From: Maricaulis alexandrii
GTDB taxonomy: Bacteria > Pseudomonadota > Alphaproteobacteria > Caulobacterales > Maricaulaceae
Assembly (NCBI RefSeq): GCF_005871165.1
Contig: NZ_SWKP01000005.1
Span: 558,001-622,000, forward strand
DNA: 64,000 bases
Direction: 5' to 3'
The translations under genes and the position numbers were made by a program. The notes under the pieces were generated by a model, which did no database searches, was not told the origin of the DNA, and saw only the letters and a program-made list of their open reading frames with translations. Of the stretch, positions 19,814 through 28,273 are shown one piece after another. How positions within the stretch are numbered: position 1 is the first letter of the stretch; every line of letters begins with the position of its first letter.

Positions 19814-21655
19814 ATGGGTCAGCGCGAGAGCATTGCCAAACGCTTCAAGCGGGGGGATCTCGCCCGTGCGTACGACCTGTGCATGGAAGCCCTGCGCAGC
19901 AATCCCGATGATCTCTGGCTCCGGCACCGGGCGGTTCTCTGTCTGATCCGCTCCGGTGCCCTGGAGCGGGCGCAGGCCGATTACGAGCGCTTTCGTCTGT
20001 CCGAAGCCCGGCATGATGAAGACTGCCGGGCCCTTGGGGCCCGCCTGCTCAAGGCGGTGGCCCTGGAATCCGATGCCTCGCGCTTTGCCGGCCGCGCCCG
20101 GGAGGCTGCCCGCACCTATGCGGAGATCTTTCAGGAAACCGGGGGTCACTACCCCGGCATCAATGCCGCCACCATGTACCGGCTGGGCGGCGAGGCCGAT
20201 CTGTCCAGGCGCCTCGCGCGCCGCGTTCTGGAAGCGTGTCAGGAAGACCTGCCGGATGAGCCGGAGGACGCCTACTACCAGTGCGCTTCGGAGGCGGAAG
20301 CCTATCTTCTTCTTGGTGAATTGGGCGCGGCCAATCTGGCGCTGCGCCGGGCGATCGCCCAGGACCGGGACAATTTCATCGCCCATGCGACCACGCTGCG
20401 CCAATTGCGGCTGGTCTCCCGGACACTGGAGCTTCCGGAAGCCTGGCTGACCGGGCTGGAGCCGCCGCGCCCGGCGCATTATGCCGGTCATATCTTCGAA
20501 CAAGCGGACCCGGATCATCCGGAGCTTGCCCGGCGCGAGAGCCGTTTGCGGCAGGCCGTGGCGGACGTTATGGCAGGCCAGAATATCGGCTCTCTCTACG
20601 GAGCCATGGCCGCCGGTTCCGACATCCTGTTTGCCGAAGCCGCGCTGGGGGCCGGCAAGCCCCTCACCGTCGTGCTTCCGGTCCCGGTTTCGGTCTTCAT
20701 CGACACGTCGGTGCGGCCTTTCGGCCAGAACTGGGTGCGGCGCTGTGAGGACTGTCTGGAGCGGGCCACCGACATTGTCGAAGTGACGTCCGACCGGCAA
20801 TTGATGTCCCAGCTCAGCCTCAATCACGCCAGTTCGGTGGCGATGGGGCTCAGCCGGATCCGGGCCGATGTGCTCGGCTCCCGACCGATCCAGCTACTGA
20901 TCCGGGATGACCAGGTCCGGACGGATGCGGCCTATGGTACCTATCGCGATGCTGCGGCCTGGGCGGAGACCGGCGCGGCCCAATGCATCATTCCCTTCCG
21001 CCGCGACGGCGCGCCGGGCGCGACCTCCGAACTGCCAGTGCCCCCGGCCCGGGCCGGGTTCGAGCCGGCGCTTCGCGCCATGCTTTTTCTGGATGTGCGT
21101 GGTTCATCAACGGTGCCGGATGACCGCATTCCCGACTTTGTCCGCCATGTGCTCGGCCAGCTGGCCGAAGCCTGTGACGCGCTGGATCCGGCTCCCGTCT
21201 ACGCCGATAGCTGGGGAGACGGTCTGTTCCTGACCTTCTCGACCGTTGCCGACGCCGCCCATGCGGCGACCCGTCTACAGCAGGTTTTCAGCCGGATCGA
21301 TCTGGCCGCGCTCAATCTTCCACCGACGCTCGGACTGCGCATCGCCGGGCATTGCGGGCCGGTGCATGAGGGACAGGACCCGATCCAGCACCGCAAGGCG
21401 CCGTTTGGCGCCCAGGTGGCGATCGCCTCACGGATCGAGTCCGTGACAGTGCCCGGGACGATTTTTGTCAGCGAGATTTTTGCGGCACGCCTCGCCATGT
21501 CGGCTCAGCCGGGCCTGCGCTGTGAATATGTCGGTCTGACCGAAATTGATGCCTATCTGCCGGACATGCCGCTCTATGCCTTGCGGGCGGTGGCACCGGA
21601 TTCCCTGGAAGCGCAGAACCGGCGCCTGTCAGCTCGCACTGAGCATCCGGTTTAG
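19814..21655 (+). CDS. TPR / SLOG-like / class III nucleotide cyclase-like signalling protein
   Basis: A 613-residue soluble protein. Residues 1-210 are TPR-like helices. Residues ~222-330 form a Rossmannoid segment resembling SLOG/DUF4071-type nucleotide-sensor domains (AGHIFEQ, GSLYGAMAAGSDILFAEAAL, LTVVLPV). Residues ~420-600 form a class III cyclase homology domain with both metal aspartates (D427 in FLDVRGSS, D469 in WGDGLFLTF) and the catalytic arginine (R540). The transition-state asparagine position is alanine (A536) and the purine-selecting lysine position is aspartate (D465), so the product is uncertain or the domain may be inactive. The ATG at 19814 follows GGAAGGG. Its last 27 bases overlap the convergent Crp/Fnr gene. 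Confidence 0.75.
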   Translation: MGQRESIAKRFKRGDLARAYDLCMEALRSNPDDLWLRHRAVLCLIRSGALERAQADYERFRLSEARHDEDCRALGARLLKAVALESDASRFAGRAREAARTYAEIFQETGGHYPGINAATMYRLGGEADLSRRLARRVLEACQEDLPDEPEDAYYQCASEAEAYLLLGELGAANLALRRAIAQDRDNFIAHATTLRQLRLVSRTLELPEAWLTGLEPPRPAHYAGHIFEQADPDHPELARRESRLRQAVADVMAGQNIGSLYGAMAAGSDILFAEAALGAGKPLTVVLPVPVSVFIDTSVRPFGQNWVRRCEDCLERATDIVEVTSDRQLMSQLSLNHASSVAMGLSRIRADVLGSRPIQLLIRDDQVRTDAAYGTYRDAAAWAETGAAQCIIPFRRDGAPGATSELPVPPARAGFEPALRAMLFLDVRGSSTVPDDRIPDFVRHVLGQLAEACDALDPAPVYADSWGDGLFLTFSTVADAAHAATRLQQVFSRIDLAALNLPPTLGLRIAGHCGPVHEGQDPIQHRKAPFGAQVAIASRIESVTVPGTIFVSEIFAARLAMSAQPGLRCEYVGLTEIDAYLPDMPLYALRAVAPDSLEAQNRRLSARTEHPV

Positions 21656-22312
21656 CAGGTCCGGGTCGACCAGTTCGAAGGCGTCATCCGAGCGCCGCAA
21701 CAGGCCGCGCCGTTCCAGATCATTGACGGTCCGGGACGTGGTCTCCCGCGTCGTGTTCACTCGGCGGGCCAGTTCGGTCATGGAGGGCGCGCGGCGGATC
21801 GTCCGCCGGGTCGTGTCCTCGACAGAGGGTTCCGACATCCGCAGGAGCTCGGCATAGATCCGGCCCGGCGCCGACAGGGCCGACAATTCGAACATGCGCT
21901 GGGTTGTGTTGTGGATCCGGTTGGCCAGGATCTTCGACAGGGCCACGCCGATCTCGCCATGCTCCCGCATCAGGGCGAAGAAATTGTCGCCGTTCAGCAC
22001 GGCCAGCACACAATCGGTTTCTGCGACGATTTCCGAGGTGCGCGGCTTGCCGGTCAGCGCGGCCATCTCGCCGAAGACCGTTCCGGCGCCGAACCAGTCC
22101 AGCCAGATTTCCTGACCATTCTCCGACAGCAGGACCACCCGGACCGAGCCCTCCAGCAGCAGGTAGACATGATCATCCTGCTCGTCCTGGGAAATGATGG
22201 TGGTAGCGGCCTTCACGAAGCGCCGGTCGGCGGTCTCGACCAGGGCTTGACGGGCTTCGCCATCCAGAATGTCCAGGGCATCAAGGGCCATGCGCCAAGC
22301 TTCGTCCCGCAT
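21629..22312 (-). CDS. Crp/Fnr-family transcriptional regulator
   Basis: A 227-residue regulator with an N-terminal cyclic-nucleotide-binding beta-roll and a C-terminal winged helix. The phosphate-binding cassette FGEMAALTGKPRTS keeps the glycine-glutamate pair (G81, E82) and the arginine (R91), so it could bind a cyclic nucleotide. The residue after the arginine is threonine, as in many cGMP-binding sites. The recognition helix TTRETTSRTV carries R189-E190 and R194, the CRP R-E-x-x-x-R pattern that reads TGTGA. There is no N-terminal cysteine cluster, so it is not an Fnr oxygen sensor. The ATG at 22312 with AAGGA upstream gives normal family length. It converges on the cyclase-like gene with a 27-base overlap. 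Confidence 0.87.
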   Translation of the reverse strand: MRDEAWRMALDALDILDGEARQALVETADRRFVKAATTIISQDEQDDHVYLLLEGSVRVVLLSENGQEIWLDWFGAGTVFGEMAALTGKPRTSEIVAETDCVLAVLNGDNFFALMREHGEIGVALSKILANRIHNTTQRMFELSALSAPGRIYAELLRMSEPSVEDTTRRTIRRAPSMTELARRVNTTRETTSRTVNDLERRGLLRRSDDAFELVDPDLLNRMLSAS

Positions 22313-22629
22313 GTGGATCCTTACTGTACAGAAGGAAAACGGCGCATCCTGCCGTTCCCTGATTTGCCCCCGGTACGGATTGTTACAGTGTTCGAGCGTC
22401 AGGCCAATCATCAATCCGACTTCGGGGCAGGCCGGCCCTGCCGCGGCATCGGGAAGGCTTGCCTTCTCCGGCGGCGCAGCTGCGGGCTGTGGCGGGTGAC
22501 CGGCGAGGCGGGCTTTACCGCGCCGTCCGAAGACCGGACATGGAAATCCGCCTTTGGGTGATTGCAGTTTTGGCCAGTGGCGATAAACCTGATTTATTGG
22601 CGAGCGGAAGAAAAACAGGGGTTTGAGAT
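22313..22629. other. 317-base divergent intergenic region
   Basis: The shared upstream region of the Crp/Fnr gene (minus) and the M14 peptidase gene (plus). No gene, repeat or strong palindrome longer than CTGTACAG (close to the regulator's ribosome-binding site) was found. Promoters must lie here, but none is clear enough to place. Confidence 0.5.
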
Positions 22630-25287
22630 ATGCGGGCATGGGTGATGGCGGCAGTGACCGCCTTTGCGGGACTGACGGGCGCGATGGCACAATCCTCGCC
22701 GTTCGACACGCAATATGATCCGGCCATTCCGAGCGCCATTGCGACGCTGGGCTATGAGTTCGGTGAGGAAATCACGCCGCCGGAACAGGCGGTCGACTAT
22801 CTCTACACCCTGGAAAACGCGGCACCGGACCGGATGCGCGTCGTGGAATATGCGCGCTCCTGGGAAGGCCGGCCGCTGGTCTATGCGCTGATCGCCAGTC
22901 CGGACGTGATGGGCCGGCTTGATGAGATCCAGGCGGATTTGCAGCAATTGGCCAATCCGCAGGGCCTGTCTGCGGACGCGCGTGACGCCCTGGTCGCGGA
23001 CCTGCCCGCCGTGGTTTGGCTGTCCTATGGCGTGCACGGGGACGAGATCTCCTCCACCGATGCCGGGATCCGCACAGCCTATCATCTTCTGGCGGCGCAG
23101 GGCGATCCGGTTGTCGACACGATTTTCGAGAATACGATTGTCGTGATCGACCCGACTCAGAACCCTGATGGCCGCAATCGCTTTATCCAGTCGTTTACGG
23201 CGGCCCGCGGGCTTGAGCCGAGCGAGGACCGCTTCACCGCCGAGCATGACCAGCCCTGGCCGGGCGGTCGCTACAACCACTATCTGTTCGACCTGAACCG
23301 GGACTGGTTCGCGCGGACCCAGCCGGAAACACGCGGCCGCACGCAAGCCATCCTGGACTGGCGCCCGGTTGTGGTGGTGGATGCCCATGAAATGGGCGGC
23401 GACAGCTATTACTTCTTCGCGCCGTCGGCAGAGCCCTTCAATCCGAACATCCTGTCCAGCCAGCGGAATGCCCAGGACCTGATCGGGCGCAATCACAGCC
23501 GCTATTTCGATGCGCTGGGCTATCATTACTATACGCGGGAAGTCTTCGACGCCTTCTATCCGGGCTATGGCGACATGTGGCCGACCATGCAGGGTGCGGT
23601 GGCGATGACCTATGAACAGGCTTCCTCGCGGGGTCTGGCCTGGCGCCGCCGGGACGGGTCTCTGCTGACCTATGGGGATGGCGTGGACCGTCATTTCGTG
23701 GCTAGCGTGTCGACGGCCCAGGCCGTGGCCGAAAACCGTGCGCAATTCCTGCGCAATCTGATGAATTTCCGGCTCACGGCCGCCAATGGCACGGGGGAAC
23801 CCGGTGCGGTCCTGCTGGATATCGCGTCGAACCGCTGGGGGGCAGAACGTCTGGCCCGCAATCTGGCCGCCCAGGACATCGAGGTGGGTCGTGTTGCGCC
23901 GGGTGTTTCCGCGTGCGGGACCCGGTTTGAGCAGGGCGCTTTCCTGGTCGACTTCAACCAGCCGTCCGGCCGACTGGCCCGCACGCTGATGGAAGAGACG
24001 ACCGATCTGCCGGCCGACTTCATGCAAGAGCAGGAGCGCCGCCGCGCGGAGGGCCAGGGGCATCAGCTCTATGATGTGACGGCCTGGTCCCTGCCGCTGA
24101 TGAGCGATGTGACGCCGACCTATTGCCGCCGGGCTCCGTCGGTCGCGACGGATCCGGTGAATGCGGAAATGCCGATCGCCCGCGTCACCTCGGACCATTC
24201 GGCCGAATATGGCTATGCCATTCCCTGGACTGATGCCGGCCAGGCCGCCCTGGTCATGGCGCTGTTGCAGGAAGGCGTGCCCATGCGCACGACCGATCTG
24301 GCGTTCCGGGTCGGCGACCGCAATTTCCCGCGCGGCAGTGTCGTGGTGCCGCGCCATTCCGCCCCGGCGGATCTGGATGCGCTGATCACCCGTCTCTCCG
24401 CCGAGATCGGGGCGCATGTGGAAGGCCTGGAAACCAGCTGGGTGGATGAAGGCCCCAATCCGGGCTCGGACAATTTCCATGTCCTGCAGGCGCCCCAGGT
24501 GGCGATGTTGTGGGATGAGGGCGTGTCTCCCCTGTCGGCCGGTCCGACCCGGTTTGTGCTGGAGCGCCGCTATGGCATTCCGGTCGCCGTCATCCGCACG
24601 GGCACGATCAGCCGGGCCGATCTGGGCCGCTATGACGTCCTGATCATTCCGGAACAGTGGGGTCTGGATGACGCGCTGGGCGGCGGTGGCCGGACCGCGA
24701 TCCAGCGCTTTGCCCGTGAAGGCGGTGTCGTGATTGGCCTGGGCTCGGCGACGCGCTGGCTGGCGGACAGTGAGACCGGTCTGATCCCGGCCCAGCGCGA
24801 ACGCGCGGCCGACACGCCGCGTGAAGGCGGGGCCAGTACGGGTGAGGTGATTGACGGCACCGTTCTGGAAAACGCTGCCGAACTCGCCGCCCTGGAAGCG
24901 GAAGCCGGTGCGATGCCGGATTCCTCGCCGGGCGCCCTGGTCAATCTGACCGCCAATCCGGTGGCCTGGATGTCCGCGGGCTATGAAGACGGGGGCGTTG
25001 CCCTGGTCACCGGTTCGGACATTTATGCGCCGGTGGCGATGGATGATGCCGTGACGGCCCTGCGCTATGCGCCGCGGGACGAACTGCTGGCCGGGGGTTA
25101 TCTGTGGGACGAGTTCGCCGACCAGTTGGCCTACAAACCCTATCTCCTGTCCAATTCCTACGGATCGGGACAGGTCGTGGCCTTCACCCAGTCACCGACC
25201 ACCCGCGCCTATCTGGAAGGCTTGGACCTGCTCCTGCTGAATGCGGTGGTCCTGGGACCGGCCCGTTCGCGGACCTATCGCTACTAG
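22630..25287 (+). CDS. Secreted M14-family zinc metallopeptidase
   Basis: An 885-residue exported protein: a signal peptide of ~20 residues (ending GAMAQ), then a zinc carboxypeptidase domain with HGDE (H136, E139) as the first two zinc ligands. The third histidine is in VVVVDAHEMGGDSYYFF after NRDWFARTQPETR. Large alpha-proteobacterial M14 proteins of this type degrade peptides in the periplasm or outside the cell. Around residues 665-710 a glutamine-amidotransferase-like fold is visible (YDVLIIPEQWG, GGVVIGLGSATRW), as found C-terminally in this subfamily. It is monocistronic by spacing, ending close to the convergent Uup-type gene. The substrate is not predictable. Confidence 0.85.
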   Translation: MRAWVMAAVTAFAGLTGAMAQSSPFDTQYDPAIPSAIATLGYEFGEEITPPEQAVDYLYTLENAAPDRMRVVEYARSWEGRPLVYALIASPDVMGRLDEIQADLQQLANPQGLSADARDALVADLPAVVWLSYGVHGDEISSTDAGIRTAYHLLAAQGDPVVDTIFENTIVVIDPTQNPDGRNRFIQSFTAARGLEPSEDRFTAEHDQPWPGGRYNHYLFDLNRDWFARTQPETRGRTQAILDWRPVVVVDAHEMGGDSYYFFAPSAEPFNPNILSSQRNAQDLIGRNHSRYFDALGYHYYTREVFDAFYPGYGDMWPTMQGAVAMTYEQASSRGLAWRRRDGSLLTYGDGVDRHFVASVSTAQAVAENRAQFLRNLMNFRLTAANGTGEPGAVLLDIASNRWGAERLARNLAAQDIEVGRVAPGVSACGTRFEQGAFLVDFNQPSGRLARTLMEETTDLPADFMQEQERRRAEGQGHQLYDVTAWSLPLMSDVTPTYCRRAPSVATDPVNAEMPIARVTSDHSAEYGYAIPWTDAGQAALVMALLQEGVPMRTTDLAFRVGDRNFPRGSVVVPRHSAPADLDALITRLSAEIGAHVEGLETSWVDEGPNPGSDNFHVLQAPQVAMLWDEGVSPLSAGPTRFVLERRYGIPVAVIRTGTISRADLGRYDVLIIPEQWGLDDALGGGGRTAIQRFAREGGVVIGLGSATRWLADSETGLIPAQRERAADTPREGGASTGEVIDGTVLENAAELAALEAEAGAMPDSSPGALVNLTANPVAWMSAGYEDGGVALVTGSDIYAPVAMDDAVTALRYAPRDELLAGGYLWDEFADQLAYKPYLLSNSYGSGQVVAFTQSPTTRAYLEGLDLLLLNAVVLGPARSRTYRY

Positions 25288-25326
25288 GGGAACCGGTTTC
25301 GCGGTTCGAACCTGGGAAGATTGAAA

Positions 25327-25354
25327 AGAGGGCGGGGCTCAGGCCTCGCCCTCT
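25327..25354. terminator. Bidirectional terminator between M14 peptidase and ABC-F genes
   Basis: A 12-bp stem AGAGGGCGGGGC/GCCTCGCCCTCT with one mismatch and a 4-base loop lies 40 bases after the M14 stop. It is flanked by ATTTCTT on the plus side and TTTTCAA on the minus side. It overlaps the stop codon of the ABC-F gene, so it can serve both convergent genes. Confidence 0.7.
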
Positions 25355-27162
25355 ATTTCTTCGCGCAGGGTTTCCAGCTCCAGCCAGCGCTCTTCCTTCT
25401 CGTCCCGCTCGGCCATCGCGTCGGCGAGAGCCTGGGAGACTTCGGCGAATTTGACGCTGTCGTTGAACAGGGCCGGATCGGCCATCTTTGCCTCGAGTTT
25501 GGAAATGGTCTCGCCCAGCGCGTCGATTTCACCGGGAAGCCGTTCCAGGGCGTATTTGTCCTTGTTGGCCATGCGTCGCCGTTCCGGCTTGGCCGTATTC
25601 TGGACCTTTTCCGATGCCGTTTTGGTGCCGTTCTGATCCTGTTTTGACACCGTCTTGTCACTCTGGGAGACGCCCCGGCCCCGTTGTGAGAGCATGTCGG
25701 AATAGCCGCCGGCATACTCCCGCCACACACCCTGTCCCTCGGATACGATGACGCTGGTGCAGACCCGGTCGAGAAAATCCCGGTCGTGGGAGACGAGGAA
25801 AACCGTGCCGGCATAGTCCGCAATCAGACCTTCCAGCAGGTCCAGCGTCTCCAGATCCAGATCGTTTGTCGGCTCGTCGAGCACCAGGAGATTGGACGGC
25901 AGGGCCAGGGCGCGGGCCAGCATGAGGCGCGCCTTCTCCCCGCCCGACAGGACATGGACCGGCGTGTTGGCCTGTTCCGGCGGGAAGAGGAAGTCCTTCA
26001 TATAGGCCATGACATGCTTGGTCTTGCCGCCGACCTCGACCTGGTTGCCCCCGCCCTGGGTAAGGGCCTCGGAGACCGTCCAGTCATCCTTCAGCGCCAG
26101 GCGTTTCTGGTCCAGACTGGCCATGTCCAGCTTGGTGCCCAAGCGGATTTCCCCTTCATCCGGCGGTAGTTGGCCGATCAGCATGTTGAGCAGCGTGGTT
26201 TTGCCCGCCCCATTGGGCCCGACCAGGCCGATGCGGGAACGGCGCGCAATTTTGATCGAGAAATCCTTCACGATCACCCGCTCGCCAAAGCTCAGCGAGA
26301 CATGTTTCGCCTCGGCGACCAGCTTGCCGGAATCCTGGCTCTCGCTGGCTTCCAGCTTCACCTGTCCCTGGGGACCGCGATGCTCGGCACGCTGGCGTTT
26401 CAGGTCGTGCAGCTCGGCGAGGCGGCGCACATTCCGCTTGCGCCGGGCCGTCACGCCATAACGCAGCCAGTCTTCCTCGCGGACGATCTTGCGGTCCAGC
26501 TTGTGCTGTTCCAGTTCTTCCTGCTCGAAAATCTCGTCCCGCCAGGCCTCGAACGCGCCAAACCCCTTGTCCAGCAAACGCGTCCGTCCCCGGTCCAGCC
26601 ACAGCGTCTTGCGGGTCAGGTTCTCCAGAAACCGCCGGTCGTGCGAAATCAGCACCAGCGCCGAACGGCAGGCGGCCAATTCGCTCTCCAGCCATTCAAT
26701 GGCGGGCAAATCCAGATGGTTGGTGGGCTCGTCCAGCATGAGAATGTCGGGATCGGGCGCCAGGGCGCGGGCGAGGGCGGCCCGGCGTGCTTCGCCGCCG
26801 GAGACCTTCGCCGGGTCTTCCTGTCCTGTCAGGCCGAGCTGCTCCATCAGATAGTCGGCCCGGTAGTCCATGTCCCCGGGCGCGAGCCCTGCCACGACAT
26901 AGTCCCGCAGCGTTTCGAACCCCGCGAGATCCGGCTCCTGTTCCAGATAGCGGATCGTGGCTCCGGGATGGATGAAGCGCTCGCCGTCATCCGCTTCGAC
27001 CAGACCGGCCGCGACTTTCATGAGGGTGGATTTGCCGGACCCGTTTCGCCCGACCAGGCACAGACGCTCGCCTTCTGCGACTTGCAGATCGGCTCCGTCG
27101 AGCAGGGGCGTCACCCCGAAGGTGAGATGGATGTTCTGAAGGGTCAAAAGCGGTGGCGACAT
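25339..27162 (-). CDS. uup: Uup-type ABC-F ATPase
   Basis: A 607-residue soluble protein with two ABC ATPase domains: Walker A motifs GRNGSGKST and GPNGAGKTT, signature motifs VSGGEARRA and LSGGEKARL, Walker B motifs ILMLDEPTNHLD and LLVLDEPTNDLD. It has the ABC-F interdomain linker rich in K/R and a C-terminal coiled coil (from ~residue 530), which marks the Uup branch. There are no membrane segments. ABC-F proteins act on ribosomes or, for Uup, on branched DNA and ribosome maturation. The ATG at 27162 gives the normal N-terminus (MSPPLLTLQNIHLTFG), and an in-frame ATG at 27174 would add four residues. The open frame upstream is antisense to the next gene. Confidence 0.9.
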   Translation of the reverse strand: MSPPLLTLQNIHLTFGVTPLLDGADLQVAEGERLCLVGRNGSGKSTLMKVAAGLVEADDGERFIHPGATIRYLEQEPDLAGFETLRDYVVAGLAPGDMDYRADYLMEQLGLTGQEDPAKVSGGEARRAALARALAPDPDILMLDEPTNHLDLPAIEWLESELAACRSALVLISHDRRFLENLTRKTLWLDRGRTRLLDKGFGAFEAWRDEIFEQEELEQHKLDRKIVREEDWLRYGVTARRKRNVRRLAELHDLKRQRAEHRGPQGQVKLEASESQDSGKLVAEAKHVSLSFGERVIVKDFSIKIARRSRIGLVGPNGAGKTTLLNMLIGQLPPDEGEIRLGTKLDMASLDQKRLALKDDWTVSEALTQGGGNQVEVGGKTKHVMAYMKDFLFPPEQANTPVHVLSGGEKARLMLARALALPSNLLVLDEPTNDLDLETLDLLEGLIADYAGTVFLVSHDRDFLDRVCTSVIVSEGQGVWREYAGGYSDMLSQRGRGVSQSDKTVSKQDQNGTKTASEKVQNTAKPERRRMANKDKYALERLPGEIDALGETISKLEAKMADPALFNDSVKFAEVSQALADAMAERDEKEERWLELETLREEIEGEA

Positions 27163-27360
27163 GGGGTTCCGCATACAAGCCGACGCGTCCGCGGTCACGC
27201 CTTTCCGGCAGATTACCAAAACGAAGAGGGATGATTTCGGGCAGCGTCCCTCTGGCGGCCAAGATGAACAAGGTCTCATTTGTTCCACAATCGGGCCGGG
27301 CGTAAGCTTCCGGCAGGGACAGGAGAGGGCGGACCCGAATCTCACGGGTCTGGATATCAA

Positions 27361-28248
27361 ATGCTTGAAATCAATGGTCTGACGAAAACCTACGGCAATG
27401 GTGTGCGCGCGATGGACGGGGTCAGCCTGTCCATTCCCAAGGGCATGTTCGGTCTTTTGGGCCCCAATGGCGCCGGCAAATCCACGCTGATGCGGACCCT
27501 GGCGACCTTGCAATATCCGGACAGCGGGACCATCCAGTTCGGTGATATCGACCCGATCAAGGAACCCAAGGCCCTGCGCGCCACGCTGGGCTATCTGCCC
27601 CAGGATTTCGGTGTTTATCCGCGCATGTCGGCGCGGGCCATGCTCGATCATCTGGCGGTGCTCAAGGGCCTGACCAATGGCAAGGAGCGCAAACAGGTGG
27701 TCGAGAGCCTGCTGGAACAGACCAATCTGAAGCAGCACGCCAACAAGTCGGTCGCCTCCTATTCCGGCGGCATGCGGCAGCGCTTCGGCATTGCCCAGGC
27801 CCTGCTGGGCGATCCGCAACTCATCATCGTGGACGAGCCGACCGCCGGCCTCGACCCGGAAGAGCGCAACCGTTTCCACAATCTGCTGTCGGAAATCGGC
27901 GAGAATGTCGTGGTCATCCTGTCCACCCACATCGTGGAAGATGTCGCCGATCTCTGCCCCAACATGGCGATCATGAACCAGGGCCGGATTGTTGCGAAAG
28001 GCGCGCCGGGCGATCTGGTTAAACAGCTTGAGGGCAAGGTCTTCGCCAAGACCGTGGCCAAGGCCGACCTGCCTGAAATGCGGTCGCGCTACAATGTCAT
28101 TTCCGAGCGCCTGGTCGTGGGCCAGGTGGTGATCCGTGTCGTCGCCGAGACCAATCCGGGCGACGGGTTCGAACCCGTCCCGGCCGATCTGGAAGACGTC
28201 TATTTCGCCACCATCGCCGAAGGCCGCCAGGCCGCGGCTGCGGCCTGA
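27361..28248 (+). CDS. ABC transporter ATP-binding subunit
   Basis: A 295-residue ATPase with Walker A GPNGAGKST, Q-loop PQDFGVYP, signature YSGGMRQR, Walker B IIVDEPTAGLDPEER and switch histidine in LSTHIVED, plus a short C-terminal extension typical of ABC-2/CcmA-type exporters. The ATG at 27361 begins the domain normally (MLEINGLTKTYGNG). The next gene, 25 bases downstream, encodes its permease fused to an M1 peptidase, so the two make one machine in the inner membrane. The exported substrate is unknown. Confidence 0.92.
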   Translation: MLEINGLTKTYGNGVRAMDGVSLSIPKGMFGLLGPNGAGKSTLMRTLATLQYPDSGTIQFGDIDPIKEPKALRATLGYLPQDFGVYPRMSARAMLDHLAVLKGLTNGKERKQVVESLLEQTNLKQHANKSVASYSGGMRQRFGIAQALLGDPQLIIVDEPTAGLDPEERNRFHNLLSEIGENVVVILSTHIVEDVADLCPNMAIMNQGRIVAKGAPGDLVKQLEGKVFAKTVAKADLPEMRSRYNVISERLVVGQVVIRVVAETNPGDGFEPVPADLEDVYFATIAEGRQAAAAA

Positions 28249-28273
28249 TCCGGCCGGCTGCGGAGGACGCGAC

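Noticed and set aside
17062-21655. Locus as canonical Thoeris, CBASS or Pycsar
   Set aside because: No SIR2-type ThsA, no CD-NTase, and the TIR protein lacks a cyclic-nucleotide-binding domain; only a loose resemblance remains.
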